From Bergeyella porcorum (GTDB lineage Bacteria; Bacteroidota; Bacteroidia; Flavobacteriales; Weeksellaceae): a stretch of DNA of 64,000 nt. Positions 56,655 through 64,000 of the stretch are shown here, piece after piece (position 1 is the first letter of the stretch; every line of letters begins with the position of its first letter). Under the pieces are notes generated by a model, which was not told the DNA's origin, ran no database searches, and worked only from the letters and a program-made list of their open reading frames with translations. Both the position numbers and the translations under genes were made by a program. Location: contig NZ_JBHMFD010000001.1 in NCBI RefSeq assembly GCF_042427575.1, positions 248,001-312,000 of the forward strand, given 5' to 3'.

Positions 56655-59150
56655 ATGAACCAAACTGAAATCATTCAAAACTTCACAAAAAAATCCTTAG
56701 GATTAACGCTGGTACTATCAGCGGCGGCTTTTGCTTTTGCACAAGAAAAAGTAAATGTAACAGGGAAAATTGTGGACAAGCAAAACAATCCTATTCCCTA
56801 CGCTTCTGTCACCTTTAGCCATCCTAGCAATAAGCTCTTTAGTGATGCTACTCTTACAGATGAAAAAGGACAATACAGTTTGCAACTGGTACCTGCCCAT
56901 TATAACATTACCATAGAAGCGGTAGATTTTAAAAAACAAAACTTTGCACAACAGATTTCTGGGGGCAATGTAAAAAACTTTGTTTTGGATGCAGAGAGTA
57001 CTGCTACCCTTACCCCTACTAAAAATATAGAAGGAGTAACCATTACAGCCGTATCTTCCAAAGCTTACAATGTAGAGATTGATAAAAAAGTTTATAATCC
57101 TGCTCAAGACCTTATCAGTAAAGGGGGAAGTCTTCAAGATGTTCTTCAGAATGTTCCTTCGGTTTCGGTGGAGTCTGATGGTACAGTCTCTATGAGAGGT
57201 GGGAGCAATGTTACTTTCTTAATTAATGGTAAGCCCTCTTCCATCTTAGGAATGGATGATAGCAATGCCCTACAATCTATCCCTGCAGACCAGATTGAAA
57301 AAATAGAAGTAATCACCAACCCTTCTTCTAAATTTGAATCCGCAGGAACAGCCGGTATCCTAAACATCATCTTGAAAAAAACACGCCAGATGGGATTCAA
57401 TGGAAGTGTAGAGGGAATGATAGGCTACCTACCACAAACAAGGCTGAATACCAACCTGAGCTGGAGACGTGGTAACCTTACTTATTATGTGAATGGCGGT
57501 GGTGGATACAACCAATGGCGTTCTACATCCAGGTCTAATTTTACCCTTAACAACAGAACGGGAATCTCGCAAGGCACTACTTTGAGCTCCAATCAAGAAA
57601 GTATTACAAACAGCTATAATAAGACTTACAACCTTACCTCTGGATTGGTGTATGATTTTAATGATAAAACCTCTGTGAACTTCTCTGCAATGGTGAGAGG
57701 TAACAGAAATAGCAGTGAAAACGAAACCAATTACTATGAAGACCTTTACCTCACAGGCTTAGACAATGTACTGCGTACCAGCGATGGATTTACCAAAGGA
57801 TTGGCCTATCAGTTTGATGCTGGGTTGGATAAAAAACTTAATGACCGAGGACATAACCTAACCTTTGCAGCAAGTTTTCAAAAAAATGACAACACCACAG
57901 ATAGAACCATCTTGGAAAACTCTGCCTTTGGTAATTCTCTTAGCGTGATTGAAAATCAAATCAATAATAATACAACTTATCTCGCCAAGATAGACCACGA
58001 ACTACCAATTGGCGAAAAATCAAAATTTGAATCTGGTTTGCGATGGGATAGAAATGAGAACAACTACGATTATACCGTAGATCAAAGTATTGCCAATGCG
58101 GCTTACCAACCCGTAAATGACTTTACCTTTGATGCATTTTATAATGAAATGTTCTCCGCAGCGTACGCACAATTTAAAAGTAAAATCGGAGAAAAGTTTG
58201 GCTATCAATTGGGAGCAAGAGTAGAAAATAGCATCATCGATTTTGATTTCACCCGTTTGGATGGAAACAATCAGAAAGGGGATAAAAACTATACCAATGT
58301 TTTCCCTTCCGCATTTTTGAGTTATAATCTTTCTAAAAACAATCAGTTATTATTTAATTTTACCCAAAGAATCCGAAGACCAAGAGCCTTTTTCCTAATC
58401 CCAGTGCGTTCTTATCAAGATAATAGAAACCAATTTATTGGAAATATTGATTTGAACCCCGCTTATGTAGATTCTTTTGAATTGGGCTACGCACTTCAGA
58501 AATCTAAAATCACAATAAATCCTACCTTGTATTTTAGACATACAAAGGATGATTTTAAGATGTACCAGTCCAGAAACATTGATGCCTACGGTAATACGGT
58601 AATCCAAACCACTCCTATGAACATCGGAGACGAATCTACCTATGGATTGGATTTAAACGCTTCGTTTGACCCTTATTCTTGGTGGAAAATTATTGCCAAT
58701 GTGGATTTATTTGGCTACAAAACCACTGGTCGCTACGAAAGTATGGACTATGATGGGCAAGGTTTTTCATCCAGATTGAGATTAACCAATACCTTCAAGC
58801 CAGATAAAAAGACCAGCTTGCAAATCCAAACCTTCTACAGAGGAGGGCAGAAAACCAATAGTATGGACCGTAAGGCGATGTACTCTATCAGCTTAGGAGG
58901 AAGCCGCCAGATTTGGAATAATACCGCTACAATTGGTTTTAATATCCAAGATATCTTCAATACCAGAGCAATGGAGAATGTAGTTTCCACAGCAGAATTT
59001 GATAGATACAATTACAATCAATGGATGCCGAGAACCTTCAACCTCACATTCAGCTATCGTTTCAAGCAAGGCGATAAAGTGGAACAACCGAAGAAAAAAC
59101 GCGATACCAACAACAATGCCGATGCTGGCGGTGATTATGAAGGTATATAA
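56655..59150 (+). CDS. Outer-membrane beta-barrel family TonB-dependent receptor-like protein
   Basis: 831 residues. Start at MNQTEIIQNFTKKSLGLTLV, a signal sequence ending AFA/QEK; the upstream in-frame extension is rejected as it has no start support. A carboxypeptidase-regulatory-like domain follows (VTGKIVDKQNNPIPYASVTF), then a plug-like domain (LQDVLQNVPSVSVESDGTVS, RGGSNVTFLINGKPSSI) and a barrel rich in aromatic strands. This is the SusC-unlike OMP_b-brl type of receptor. The substrate is unknown and no SusD-like or iron gene is next to it. Confidence 0.88.
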   Translation: MNQTEIIQNFTKKSLGLTLVLSAAAFAFAQEKVNVTGKIVDKQNNPIPYASVTFSHPSNKLFSDATLTDEKGQYSLQLVPAHYNITIEAVDFKKQNFAQQISGGNVKNFVLDAESTATLTPTKNIEGVTITAVSSKAYNVEIDKKVYNPAQDLISKGGSLQDVLQNVPSVSVESDGTVSMRGGSNVTFLINGKPSSILGMDDSNALQSIPADQIEKIEVITNPSSKFESAGTAGILNIILKKTRQMGFNGSVEGMIGYLPQTRLNTNLSWRRGNLTYYVNGGGGYNQWRSTSRSNFTLNNRTGISQGTTLSSNQESITNSYNKTYNLTSGLVYDFNDKTSVNFSAMVRGNRNSSENETNYYEDLYLTGLDNVLRTSDGFTKGLAYQFDAGLDKKLNDRGHNLTFAASFQKNDNTTDRTILENSAFGNSLSVIENQINNNTTYLAKIDHELPIGEKSKFESGLRWDRNENNYDYTVDQSIANAAYQPVNDFTFDAFYNEMFSAAYAQFKSKIGEKFGYQLGARVENSIIDFDFTRLDGNNQKGDKNYTNVFPSAFLSYNLSKNNQLLFNFTQRIRRPRAFFLIPVRSYQDNRNQFIGNIDLNPAYVDSFELGYALQKSKITINPTLYFRHTKDDFKMYQSRNIDAYGNTVIQTTPMNIGDESTYGLDLNASFDPYSWWKIIANVDLFGYKTTGRYESMDYDGQGFSSRLRLTNTFKPDKKTSLQIQTFYRGGQKTNSMDRKAMYSISLGGSRQIWNNTATIGFNIQDIFNTRAMENVVSTAEFDRYNYNQWMPRTFNLTFSYRFKQGDKVEQPKKKRDTNNNADAGGDYEGI

Positions 59151-59186
59151 TTCTCTTGATTATTTAGCTCCACTACTTATTACAAA

Positions 59187-59222
59187 GAAGCTGTCCAAAA
59201 CTTTTCGGACAGCTTCTTTTTC
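59187..59222 (+). terminator. Terminator of the beta-barrel receptor gene
   Basis: GAAGCTGTCC (59187-59196) with GGACAGCTTC (59207-59216), then TTTTTC. Confidence 0.85.
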
Positions 59223-59384
59223 AAGAATAGTTTTGCTCATTTAATGCAATCCAAATGGGATAGAATGACAAAAAATAAAGCTCTACACTCCTCCCCTACA
59301 CTTAAAATACATCATTTTGTAAATACTATTTTTAATTTTATTAAAATATATTTTAACTTTATTTAGTTTTTGAATTATTTTATG

Positions 59385-59392
59385 TACATTTG
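59385..59392 (+). promoter_or_regulatory. Bacteroidota -7 box for the DUF2089 cassette
   Basis: TACATTTG, 26 nt before the ATG at 59419. Confidence 0.5.
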
Positions 59393-59418
59393 TAGCCATA
59401 AAAATAAACCATTCTGCT

Positions 59419-59694
59419 ATGACCAAACTCCCTACGGTTTGTCCGAGTTGTGATAATGCACTGAGTGTTAGCCAAATGAAATGTACCCATTGCTCTACAG
59501 AGGTATCGGGTGTGTATGAATTGCCTCTCTATCTGAAACTTACAAGAGAAGAGCAAGAGTTTATCCTCAATTTTTTCCTGTCAAGTGGTAGCATTAAGGA
59601 AATGGCAAAACAAGCCGAGCTTTCCTATCCCACAATGCGAAATAAAATGGACGATTTAATAGAGAAAATCAAACAACTAAACGATTTGAAATAA
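59419..59694 (+). CDS. DUF2089 family zinc-ribbon/HTH protein
   Basis: 91 residues. Two CxxC pairs (CPSCDNALSVSQMKCTHC) form a zinc ribbon; the middle and end have helix-turn-helix character (SGSIKEMAKQAELSYPTMRN, KMDDLIEKI). DUF2089 proteins are probable small DNA-binding regulators. The stop overlaps the next ATG (ATGA), so it heads a translationally coupled cassette. Confidence 0.85.
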   Translation: MTKLPTVCPSCDNALSVSQMKCTHCSTEVSGVYELPLYLKLTREEQEFILNFFLSSGSIKEMAKQAELSYPTMRNKMDDLIEKIKQLNDLK

Positions 59695-60278
59695 TGAAAA
59701 AGAACTCCTTTGAATTGAAACACCTCTTCAACCCTTTTTTGAAATATTCCGAGCAAAAATTGCTTGTTACAAGTCTTTTGGGTTGGGTAATGCTTAATGT
59801 AAGTTGTGTGATGTTTAATCATAAAATGAACGGTTTGTTGCATTTTTCTACTCATAACAATTCGTGGCTTGATTCATTAAAAACAACTAACATTGTATTG
59901 ATTATCAATCTATTGTTGTTTTATATTTTAGGAAAAATCATCAACCGAAAAACGCGTTTTATTGATATTTTCAATGCTATTTTGGTTGGAATTATTCCTC
60001 TTGTATTGATTACAGGGATTAGTGAAATTCCCATTTTTGCCAATGCTCTTGAAAAAGTCGCTCATTCTGCCTACCAATTAGAAAACTTTTCTGAAATGAA
60101 ATGGGAATTAATGCTCGTAGCTATTAGTTCGTTGATCATACTTCCTTTGTTGGTGTACGCTATCGCGTTGATGTTCAATGGATTTCGAGTAGCTACCAAT
60201 TCAAAAAATGGCTTGCATATTGCCTTGTTTTTTATCGTGCTATTTATATTAAATTCAATCACTCAATTTTATTTTTAA
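59694..60278 (+). CDS. Small integral membrane protein, Yip1-like
   Basis: 194 residues with about five helices (LVTSLLGWVMLNVSCVMF, IVLIINLLLFYILGKII, ILVGIIPLVLITGIS, LMLVAISSLIILPLLVYAI, ALFFIVLFILNSITQF). The RVATNSKNG-type loop before the last helix resembles Yip1-domain proteins. Substrate or role unknown. It is coupled to the DUF2089 gene by a 1-nt overlap and precedes the serine hydrolase by 4 nt. Confidence 0.6.
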   Translation: MKKNSFELKHLFNPFLKYSEQKLLVTSLLGWVMLNVSCVMFNHKMNGLLHFSTHNNSWLDSLKTTNIVLIINLLLFYILGKIINRKTRFIDIFNAILVGIIPLVLITGISEIPIFANALEKVAHSAYQLENFSEMKWELMLVAISSLIILPLLVYAIALMFNGFRVATNSKNGLHIALFFIVLFILNSITQFYF

Positions 60279-60282
60279 ACGT

Positions 60283-61659
60283 ATGAAAATCAGATTTTTT
60301 ACTTTCATTTTGTTGTTTGCCGTACAACATATTTTTGCTCAAATTGAAGGAACTTGGAAAGGCGATTTGTCCATTCAAGGAATAAAATTACCTTTGGTTA
60401 TCGAAATCGAATCGGGAGAAAACGGCTATAAATCAACCTTATACAGTCCGAAACAAAGTTCGCAAGGATTTCCGACTTCTAAATTTACTTTTGAAAATTC
60501 GGAATTGTTTTTTGAAAATAAACTTCTTCAAGCCCAATACAAAGGTACGCTGAAAGACGGAAAAATCACCGGGACTTTCACCCAAGGAGGAATGAATATG
60601 CCTTTGATTTTGGAAAAAGCCGAAAAAACAGCCGCACAAGCTCATTCTGTGCCCAATATTGGAAATCGAGAAATCAACACAGAAAAACTCACCCGATACA
60701 TTGAGTATTTCGCAGAAAAACAACACGGTGTAGGCAGTGTTTCTATCTCCCGAAATGGAAAGAAAATCTATCAGAAAAGTTTCGGACAAAATCAGTTGCC
60801 TCATCAGAATTACAACGAAAATACGGGGTATCAAATCGGTTCGATTACCAAACTTTTCCTCGCTACAATGATTATGCAAGATGTGGAAAAAGGAAAGTTG
60901 AACCTTTCGGACAAACTTTCAAAATTTTATCCTCACTTGCCCAATGCAGATAAAATCACCCTAAAAAATATGCTAAACCACACCAGCGGATTGGGCGACT
61001 ATGTAGGAGAAACTGGCGAATGGCTTATGAATGAAACGGTTAGTGAAAAAATGGTTTTAGACAGCATTGCCAAACAAGGCGTGCTTTTTGAACCCAATGA
61101 AAAGGTAAAATATTCTAATTCAGCATACTATCTATTGTGCAAAATATTAGAAAAAAAACATAAAAAGCCTTTTAATGTGCTTTTAAAAGACCGTATTACC
61201 AAAAAATTGGGACTGAAAAATACGTTCTCCGTACTCGATTACCCTAAAAATATTTTTGCTTCGTATCAATTCACAGACGGAAAATACGTTCTTGTAAAAG
61301 ATTTCAATTTCGTAAATGCTTTGGGGGCTGGCGATATTACTTCCACAACGGACGAGCTCAACGTGTTTATCCAAGCTCTTTTTAGCGGAAAACTTCTGAA
61401 AAAAGAAACCGTACAAATGATGCTTCCTGTTGATAGTAACTTTGGACTATGCGTGATGAAAGTACCGTTTTACAATCAAACGTATTACGGACACGGTGGC
61501 ACTACTTTGGGAACAGATGCTCTAATGGCGTATAACCCTACCGACGACATTGCCATCAGCGTTTGTGTCAACGGCAGAGGGCTCTATTCTACCAACGAAT
61601 TTAACATTGGAATTTTGAGCATTATTTACGACGAGCCGTTTGAGTTTGAGAAGGAATAA
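60283..61659 (+). CDS. Secreted serine hydrolase, class C beta-lactamase/PBP4*-like
   Basis: 458 residues with a signal peptide (MKIRFFTFILLFAVQHIFAQ). Residues about 20-120 form a small beta-rich domain. Catalytic motifs: SxxK in QIGSITKLFLATM (about residue 188), YxN in KYSNSAYYLLCKIL (about 270) and the HGGTTLG in place of KTG. It is probably a peptidase, esterase or beta-lactamase-like enzyme; activity on beta-lactams is not shown. Third gene of the DUF2089-Yip1-like cassette. Confidence 0.88.
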   Translation: MKIRFFTFILLFAVQHIFAQIEGTWKGDLSIQGIKLPLVIEIESGENGYKSTLYSPKQSSQGFPTSKFTFENSELFFENKLLQAQYKGTLKDGKITGTFTQGGMNMPLILEKAEKTAAQAHSVPNIGNREINTEKLTRYIEYFAEKQHGVGSVSISRNGKKIYQKSFGQNQLPHQNYNENTGYQIGSITKLFLATMIMQDVEKGKLNLSDKLSKFYPHLPNADKITLKNMLNHTSGLGDYVGETGEWLMNETVSEKMVLDSIAKQGVLFEPNEKVKYSNSAYYLLCKILEKKHKKPFNVLLKDRITKKLGLKNTFSVLDYPKNIFASYQFTDGKYVLVKDFNFVNALGAGDITSTTDELNVFIQALFSGKLLKKETVQMMLPVDSNFGLCVMKVPFYNQTYYGHGGTTLGTDALMAYNPTDDIAISVCVNGRGLYSTNEFNIGILSIIYDEPFEFEKE

Positions 61660-61665
61660 AACAAC

Positions 61666-61697
61666 AAAAACCACAAGTCTTAGAATTTGTGGTTTTT
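61666..61697. terminator. Bidirectional terminator between serine hydrolase and SDR
   Basis: AAAAACCACAA (61666-61676) with TTGTGGTTTTT (61687-61697); T-tracts on both strands. Confidence 0.85.
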
Positions 61698-61767
61698 ATT
61701 TTAAGAAGTTTCAGAGCTTATGGATTAAATCTGGGTTTTCAGAACATCATAAAAACTAGGCATTATA

Positions 61768-62475
61768 TTATTTCAAATCTGGTCTGGTAGGGCGTATTTC
61801 TATTTTACTTGGCAATGTTCTTGGGTTCATTTCAAGCATATCTACGATTAACGCTCCTATGTCTTCTGGCTGAATTTTCCAAGCATCACTTTCTGAAGGA
61901 GTATGTCCATTGAAGTTAGACGAAACACTTCCCGGCATAATGGTAGAAACTTTGATATTATACTTCCTTAAATCCAGCATTGCGGCTTGAGTAAAGCCTA
62001 CCACACCAAATTTACTAGCATTATAGCCTGTTCCATTTTCAAAAAAATTAGTTCCTGCCAAACTGGAAATGCTTATGTAATAACCTTCTGTTTTTTTCAA
62101 CGCCTCTACGCTTGCTTTTAGAGTAAAGAACGCTCCCGTAAGGTTGGTGGTAATCATTGCATTCCAATCTTCTTCGGAAAGTTCATCTATCGGTTTAAAG
62201 ATGCCCAACCCTGCATTGGCAATGACAGCATCTATCCTGCCAAAACGCTCCACGATTTGTTGCACAGCATTTTGCTCATCGGTCAATTGGGTAACATCTG
62301 ACGCCACCCCCATCACGAATGGAGCTACTTTTTGCAATTCTAGTTCTGCTTGTTTTACATCTTCAGCCTTTCTACCACTGAAAGCTACAGCATAGCCTTT
62401 TTCTAGTAAAACCTTCGCTACCCCGAAACCAATACCTTTGGTTCCTCCTGTAATGTATATCACTTTTTGTTTCAT
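61768..62475 (-). CDS. SDR-family oxidoreductase
   Basis: 235 residues. TGGTKGIGFGVAKVLLEKGY (TGxxxGIG), NAGLGIF, the catalytic Ser in ISISSLAG and YNASKFG (YxxxK) define a classical short-chain dehydrogenase. NADP is likely from the S/GRK region after the second strand (FSGRKAEDV). The substrate cannot be told. It is 60 nt downstream of the dipeptidase gene, with a terminator between them. Confidence 0.88.
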   Translation of the reverse strand: MKQKVIYITGGTKGIGFGVAKVLLEKGYAVAFSGRKAEDVKQAELELQKVAPFVMGVASDVTQLTDEQNAVQQIVERFGRIDAVIANAGLGIFKPIDELSEEDWNAMITTNLTGAFFTLKASVEALKKTEGYYISISSLAGTNFFENGTGYNASKFGVVGFTQAAMLDLRKYNIKVSTIMPGSVSSNFNGHTPSESDAWKIQPEDIGALIVDMLEMNPRTLPSKIEIRPTRPDLK

Positions 62476-62486
62476 AGGGCTAAAAT

Positions 62487-62514
62487 AAAAAAAAACGCTC
62501 CCGAACGGAAGCGT
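62487..62514 (-). terminator. Terminator of the dipeptidase gene
   Basis: On the minus strand ACGCTTCCG (62514-62506) and CGGGAGCGT (62503-62495) pair with one G-U, followed by a T-run. Confidence 0.8.
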
Positions 62515-62535
62515 GTATATGAGTTTAATATTTTT

Positions 62536-63918
62536 TTAACCTTTAGCATAATTTTCAAAGAATAAAGGAATACTCTCTATACCTTTATAAAAATTGGCTA
62601 AGCCGTAATGTTCATTCGGAGAATGAATGGCATCTGAACCTAAACCAAAGCCCATCAACACAGATTTTGCTCCCAAAACTTCTTCAAATAAAGCCGTGAT
62701 AGGAATACTGCCTCCACTTCGGAATGGCAAAACCTCTTTTCCAAATGCGGATTCCATTGCTTTTTTAGCCGCTTGAAACTCTTTGGTATCACTTGGCAAC
62801 ACATAAGGCATCCCACCGTGGTGAGGAGTTACCTTTACACGCACATTATCGGGAGCTATTTTCTCAAAGTATTTCGTAAACTTTTCGGTGATTTCATCAG
62901 GGGTTTGGTAAGGTACCAATCTCATAGAAATTTTCGCAAACGCTTTAGAAGGGATTACCGTTTTAGCTCCTTCACCTATATAGCCTCCCCAGATACCATT
63001 ACAATCTAATGTTGGACGGATGGAGGTTCTCTCCAAAGTGGTATAGCCTTTCTCGCCCTCTACCCCTTCTAATCCGATGGATTTTTTGAAAGCCTCAGGG
63101 TCATCTTTCAGTTTGTTCATTTCAGCTCTTTCTTCATCAGATACCACTAGAACATTGTCATAAAATCCGTCTATGGTAATATGCCCGTCTTCATCTATCA
63201 GCTGTGCAATCATTCTTGCCAATGTGTGAATAGGGTTGGGAACGGCACCGCCATACAACCCAGAATGCAAATCTCTATTAGGACCTTCTACTTCCACTTC
63301 TATGTAGCTGAGTCCTCTCAACCCTGTGGTAACGGTAGGCTGCTCCATAGAATATAAACTGGTATCCGAAATTAAGATACAGTCGCAAGACAATTTGTCC
63401 TTGTATGTTTTAATGAATTTTTCAAGGTTTACAGAGCCTACTTCCTCCTCCCCTTCAATGATGAATTTAACATTACAAGGTAACGCATTGGTTTTCATCA
63501 TTGCTTCAAAAGCTTTAAGGTGCATAAAGAATTGTCCCTTATCATCTGCTGCACCTCTTGCAAAGATGGCTCCTTCTGGGTGGATGTCTGTAGCTTCTAC
63601 ATAAGGCTCAAAAGGTGGTTTTTTCCACAAATCTAATGGATCTGGCGGTTGTACATCATAATGCCCATATACCAATACGGTAGGCAACTCTGGATTCAAA
63701 AGTTTTTCTCCATATACAATAGGATAGCCCTCTGTATCGCAAACTTCTACATTATCTGCCCCTGCATTTCTAAGATGCTCTGCCACTTTATCTGCACAGT
63801 CTAGCACATCTTGGTTATAAGCTGGGTCTGCACTGATGGAAGCTATTCTCAACAATTCAAAAAGTTCATCTACGAAGCGTTGTTTGTTTTCGTGGATGTA
63901 ATTTAATGTATTTTGCAT
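62536..63918 (-). CDS. M20-family dipeptidase
   Basis: 460 residues. The zinc-binding His is in VLVYGHYDVQPPDPLD, the bridging Asp in RGAADDKGQFF, the catalytic Glu in FIIEGEEEVGSVNL, and a later ligand Asp is in LISDTS. The dimerisation domain follows with DLHSGLYGGAVPNP. The C-terminal zinc His appears in SDAIHSPNEHYGL. This is the carnosinase/CNDP-like dipeptidase group. No signal peptide, so it is cytosolic. Confidence 0.95.
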   Translation of the reverse strand: MQNTLNYIHENKQRFVDELFELLRIASISADPAYNQDVLDCADKVAEHLRNAGADNVEVCDTEGYPIVYGEKLLNPELPTVLVYGHYDVQPPDPLDLWKKPPFEPYVEATDIHPEGAIFARGAADDKGQFFMHLKAFEAMMKTNALPCNVKFIIEGEEEVGSVNLEKFIKTYKDKLSCDCILISDTSLYSMEQPTVTTGLRGLSYIEVEVEGPNRDLHSGLYGGAVPNPIHTLARMIAQLIDEDGHITIDGFYDNVLVVSDEERAEMNKLKDDPEAFKKSIGLEGVEGEKGYTTLERTSIRPTLDCNGIWGGYIGEGAKTVIPSKAFAKISMRLVPYQTPDEITEKFTKYFEKIAPDNVRVKVTPHHGGMPYVLPSDTKEFQAAKKAMESAFGKEVLPFRSGGSIPITALFEEVLGAKSVLMGFGLGSDAIHSPNEHYGLANFYKGIESIPLFFENYAKG

Positions 63919-63950
63919 TGATAAAATTTTGATATTACTTGGGGTAAAGT

Positions 63951-63980
63951 TAAAAAAAATGCCTCGCTACTGCAAGACAT
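63951..63980 (-). terminator. Terminator of a leftward gene beyond the right edge
   Basis: On the minus strand ATGTCTTGC and GCGAGGCAT pair fully using two G-U pairs and are followed by a T-run; the gene it serves is outside the window. Confidence 0.7.
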
Positions 63981-64000
63981 TTTTTAATTATCATTTATAT

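Overview
The window reads as a chromosomal segment of a low-GC member of the Flavobacteriales, most likely the Weeksellaceae (Chryseobacterium/Riemerella-like). Evidence: Bacteroidota-type -7 promoter boxes (TAnnTTTG) in front of many genes, a type IX secretion component (PorQ), a GLPGLI protein, DUF6261, DUF5683 and DUF4153 proteins, an OprP-like porin, an OMP_b-brl-type TonB-dependent protein, and IS982/ISAs1 remnants. Most of it is core housekeeping DNA. The species cannot be fixed from the sequence alone.

Layout. 0-2.7 kb: electron transfer flavoprotein (etfA cut by the window edge, etfB) and a BtuF-like metal/cobalamin-binding protein. 2.7-12.5 kb: porin, kbl, dacB, then a leftward block PAP2-blaI-DUF4153-thrS-infC; infC apparently starts at AUA. 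12.5-14.3 kb: accessory patch with a GLPGLI gene between two decayed IS982 transposase remnants, one of them still bounded by inverted repeats. 14.3-26.7 kb: lipid kinase, gyrB, SDR-type threonine dehydrogenase, ggt, a MerR regulator, an OFA-type transporter, an RluB-like pseudouridine synthase and envelope proteins including a subtilase. 26.7-34.2 kb: the leftward parA-parB-DUF5683-dapB-lepB-wbqC-like run, then tonB and purA. 34.4-42.6 kb: hpt, adk, obgE, a tiny cysteine-containing secreted protein, rlmH, yihY and yccS-like. 42.6-55.5 kb: DUF6261 beside a 41-bp tandem repeat array, a PPTase, ahcY, a possible sigma-54 small transcript, rsgA, aroG-chorismate mutase, dnaX with an A10 slippage site, acyl-CoA dehydrogenase, frr, pyrH, porQ, cmk, then a second array of the same 41-bp repeat in inverted orientation. 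55.5-64 kb: hpf, a decayed serine dehydratase fused to an ISAs1 remnant, an outer-membrane beta-barrel receptor, a DUF2089/membrane protein/serine hydrolase cassette, an SDR and an M20 dipeptidase.

Genes that work together: tdh and kbl form the threonine-to-glycine pathway although 12 kb apart; parA/parB and gyrB serve chromosome segregation and topology; frr, rsgA, infC, thrS, obgE, rlmH and hpf serve translation; hpt, purA, adk, pyrH and cmk serve nucleotide metabolism.

The most notable observations are recoding at dnaX, the non-AUG infC start, a possible sigma-54 small RNA after ahcY, the paired composite 41-bp repeat arrays, and the decayed mobile elements. I see no tRNA, rRNA, CRISPR array, prophage or defence island in this window.
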